Shown: positions 17,535-18,143 of the stretch, piece after piece
How positions within the stretch are numbered: the first letter of the stretch is position 1
How the letters are laid out: each line of letters starts with the position of its first letter
Assembly (NCBI GenBank): GCA_002803225.1
Contig: NXFV01000319.1
Location: forward strand, 1 to 18,143
DNA from: Gamarada debralockiae
Taxonomy: Eukaryota > Ascomycota > Leotiomycetes > Helotiales > Hyphodiscaceae
Reading direction: 5' to 3'
Length of the DNA: 18,143 nt
Translations under genes and position numbers: made by a program
Notes under the pieces: generated by a model
Databases searched by the model: none
The model's input: the letters and a program-made list of their open reading frames with translations, nothing else
Told to the model about the DNA's origin: nothing

Positions 17535-18143
17535 TAGCGCTCGGCCATTTTAAATTATGTAATTATAATTATATCCCAATATCCAGTATTATTTTATAAT
17601 TGGGTCGGCTTTATATAATTGCATAAAATAGGCATAAAAGAGAGCATAACTCTACATAAAAGGATAGGTTTTCAAGGCCATTTCAAGGTCAATTTGTATA
17701 GTAAAATGCTGCTTATTCGTCCTGTTCCCTACTTCTCTTTCCTAATATCTGCTCCTGCTCTTTCTGATTAGCTAGCTACATGTCCTCTAATGCTATTAAA
17801 GCGTCCTTATCCTATGTATCTTTGCCTTTATCATTGCGGAGAGCTCGAGAGTTGATACAGATAAAACAGAGCTTATTAGCGGTCTCGACTTTAAGAGAGT
17901 TTCGAGTCTTCGTGTGAAGGAAATTCATAACTGAGAAGGCTCGTTCGGAAGGGACGCTATTCGCAAAAGTATAAAGAAGTCGAAGGGCTAAGGTTAAGAG
18001 CTCAAGAGCAATTCTAGTCTAGATATCTTATAAGCTTAGATTAAACTTAGAGAAGTAAATATACCTGTACTGTAGTGGGGAGAAATGCGAGTATGAGCGC
18101 TTCCCGATTGCGCTGGGTATCGCACGTGCTCTCAGTAAGGGAT
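17535..18143 (-). mobile_element. Degraded hAT DNA transposon, one end inside the window
   Basis: The segment contains the end of a hAT transposase (17713-18143) followed by an AT-rich noncoding tail (17535-17712) holding an inverted pair TATCCCAATA / TATAATTGGG. The element end is proposed at TAGCGCTCGGCC (17535), where the host-like frame on the left stops; a CAG-type hAT terminus mutated to TAG would fit. The eight bases before it, CTATAAAC (17527-17534), would be the target-site duplication. The other end is outside the window, so neither terminal repeat nor duplication can be confirmed. Confidence 0.6.
17713..18143 (-). pseudogene. hAT-family transposase, C-terminal dimerisation domain, with in-frame stops
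   Basis: The minus frame encodes IALELLTLALRLLYTF, ANSVPSERAFSVMNFLHTKT, RNSLKVETANKLCFI and INSRALRNDKGKD. The core S-V-P-S-E-R-x-F-S followed by T-x-x-R-N-x-L is the hallmark of the hATC domain, through which hAT transposases dimerise. TAG stops at 17814-17812 and 17778-17776 interrupt what still reads as protein (DKDALIALEDM, LANQKEQEQILGKRSREQDE) up to TAA 17715-17713. Upstream, a 46-nt intron (18064-18019, CAG/GTATAT ... ATCTAG) would join the frame TQRNREALILAFLPTTVQ; without it there are further stops. Catalytic parts lie outside the window. The two stops are probably CAG codons changed to TAG, which makes the copy inactive. Confidence 0.72.

Overview
The window reads as nuclear DNA of a filamentous ascomycete (Pezizomycotina; a Leotiomycetes-like fungus is my best guess, from protein flavour only). 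The genes have short introns of about 46-76 bp with GT..AG ends and CTAAY-like branch sites. They include fungal-type Mad1, Bir1 and Tam41, a patatin/NB-ARC/TPR NLR, and at the right edge the end of a fungal-style hAT transposase. Nothing looks bacterial.

Left part (1-7500), an accessory region. A five-exon NLR-type gene on the minus strand (patatin, NB-ARC, TPR) runs off the left edge inside near-identical 126-bp TPR repeats. To its right lie a short relic with an ARAHVGDIYH motif (3458-3709), a broken fungal gene of the PLEIRKQVYRF type (4087-5078), a small two-exon gene of unknown function (5344-5891, minus), the decayed C-terminus of a second NLR class, NACHT/WD40 (6387-6643), and a RING-like gene lacking one expected zinc ligand (7074-7496). 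This mix of one intact immune-type receptor and several broken relatives resembles a fungal self/non-self recognition neighbourhood.

Middle and right part (8967-16983), a conserved core. Tam41 (mitochondrial CDP-diacylglycerol synthase, minus) and Mad1 (spindle checkpoint, plus) are divergent from a shared upstream region of about 770 bp. Mad1 and Bir1 (survivin-like subunit of the chromosomal passenger complex, minus) are convergent. Thus two mitotic-fidelity genes lie tail to tail, with a duplicated 33-bp segment in the 397-bp gap between them. I rebuilt exon structures for Mad1 (2 exons, 774 aa) and Bir1 (4 exons, 906 aa); all junctions keep frame and restore family motifs.

Right edge (16984-18143). 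A gene fragment (17333-17534) stops at the start of an AT-rich tract, followed by the C-terminal part of a degraded hAT transposase. The simplest reading is that a hAT element inserted into a host gene and later decayed, with CAG-to-TAG-like stops suggestive of repeat-induced point mutation. I found no rRNA, tRNA, CRISPR or bacterial operon features, and no clear case for a wholly new molecular system. The most unusual parts are the NLR with its repeat array, the NLR remnants beside it, and the hAT-interrupted gene.
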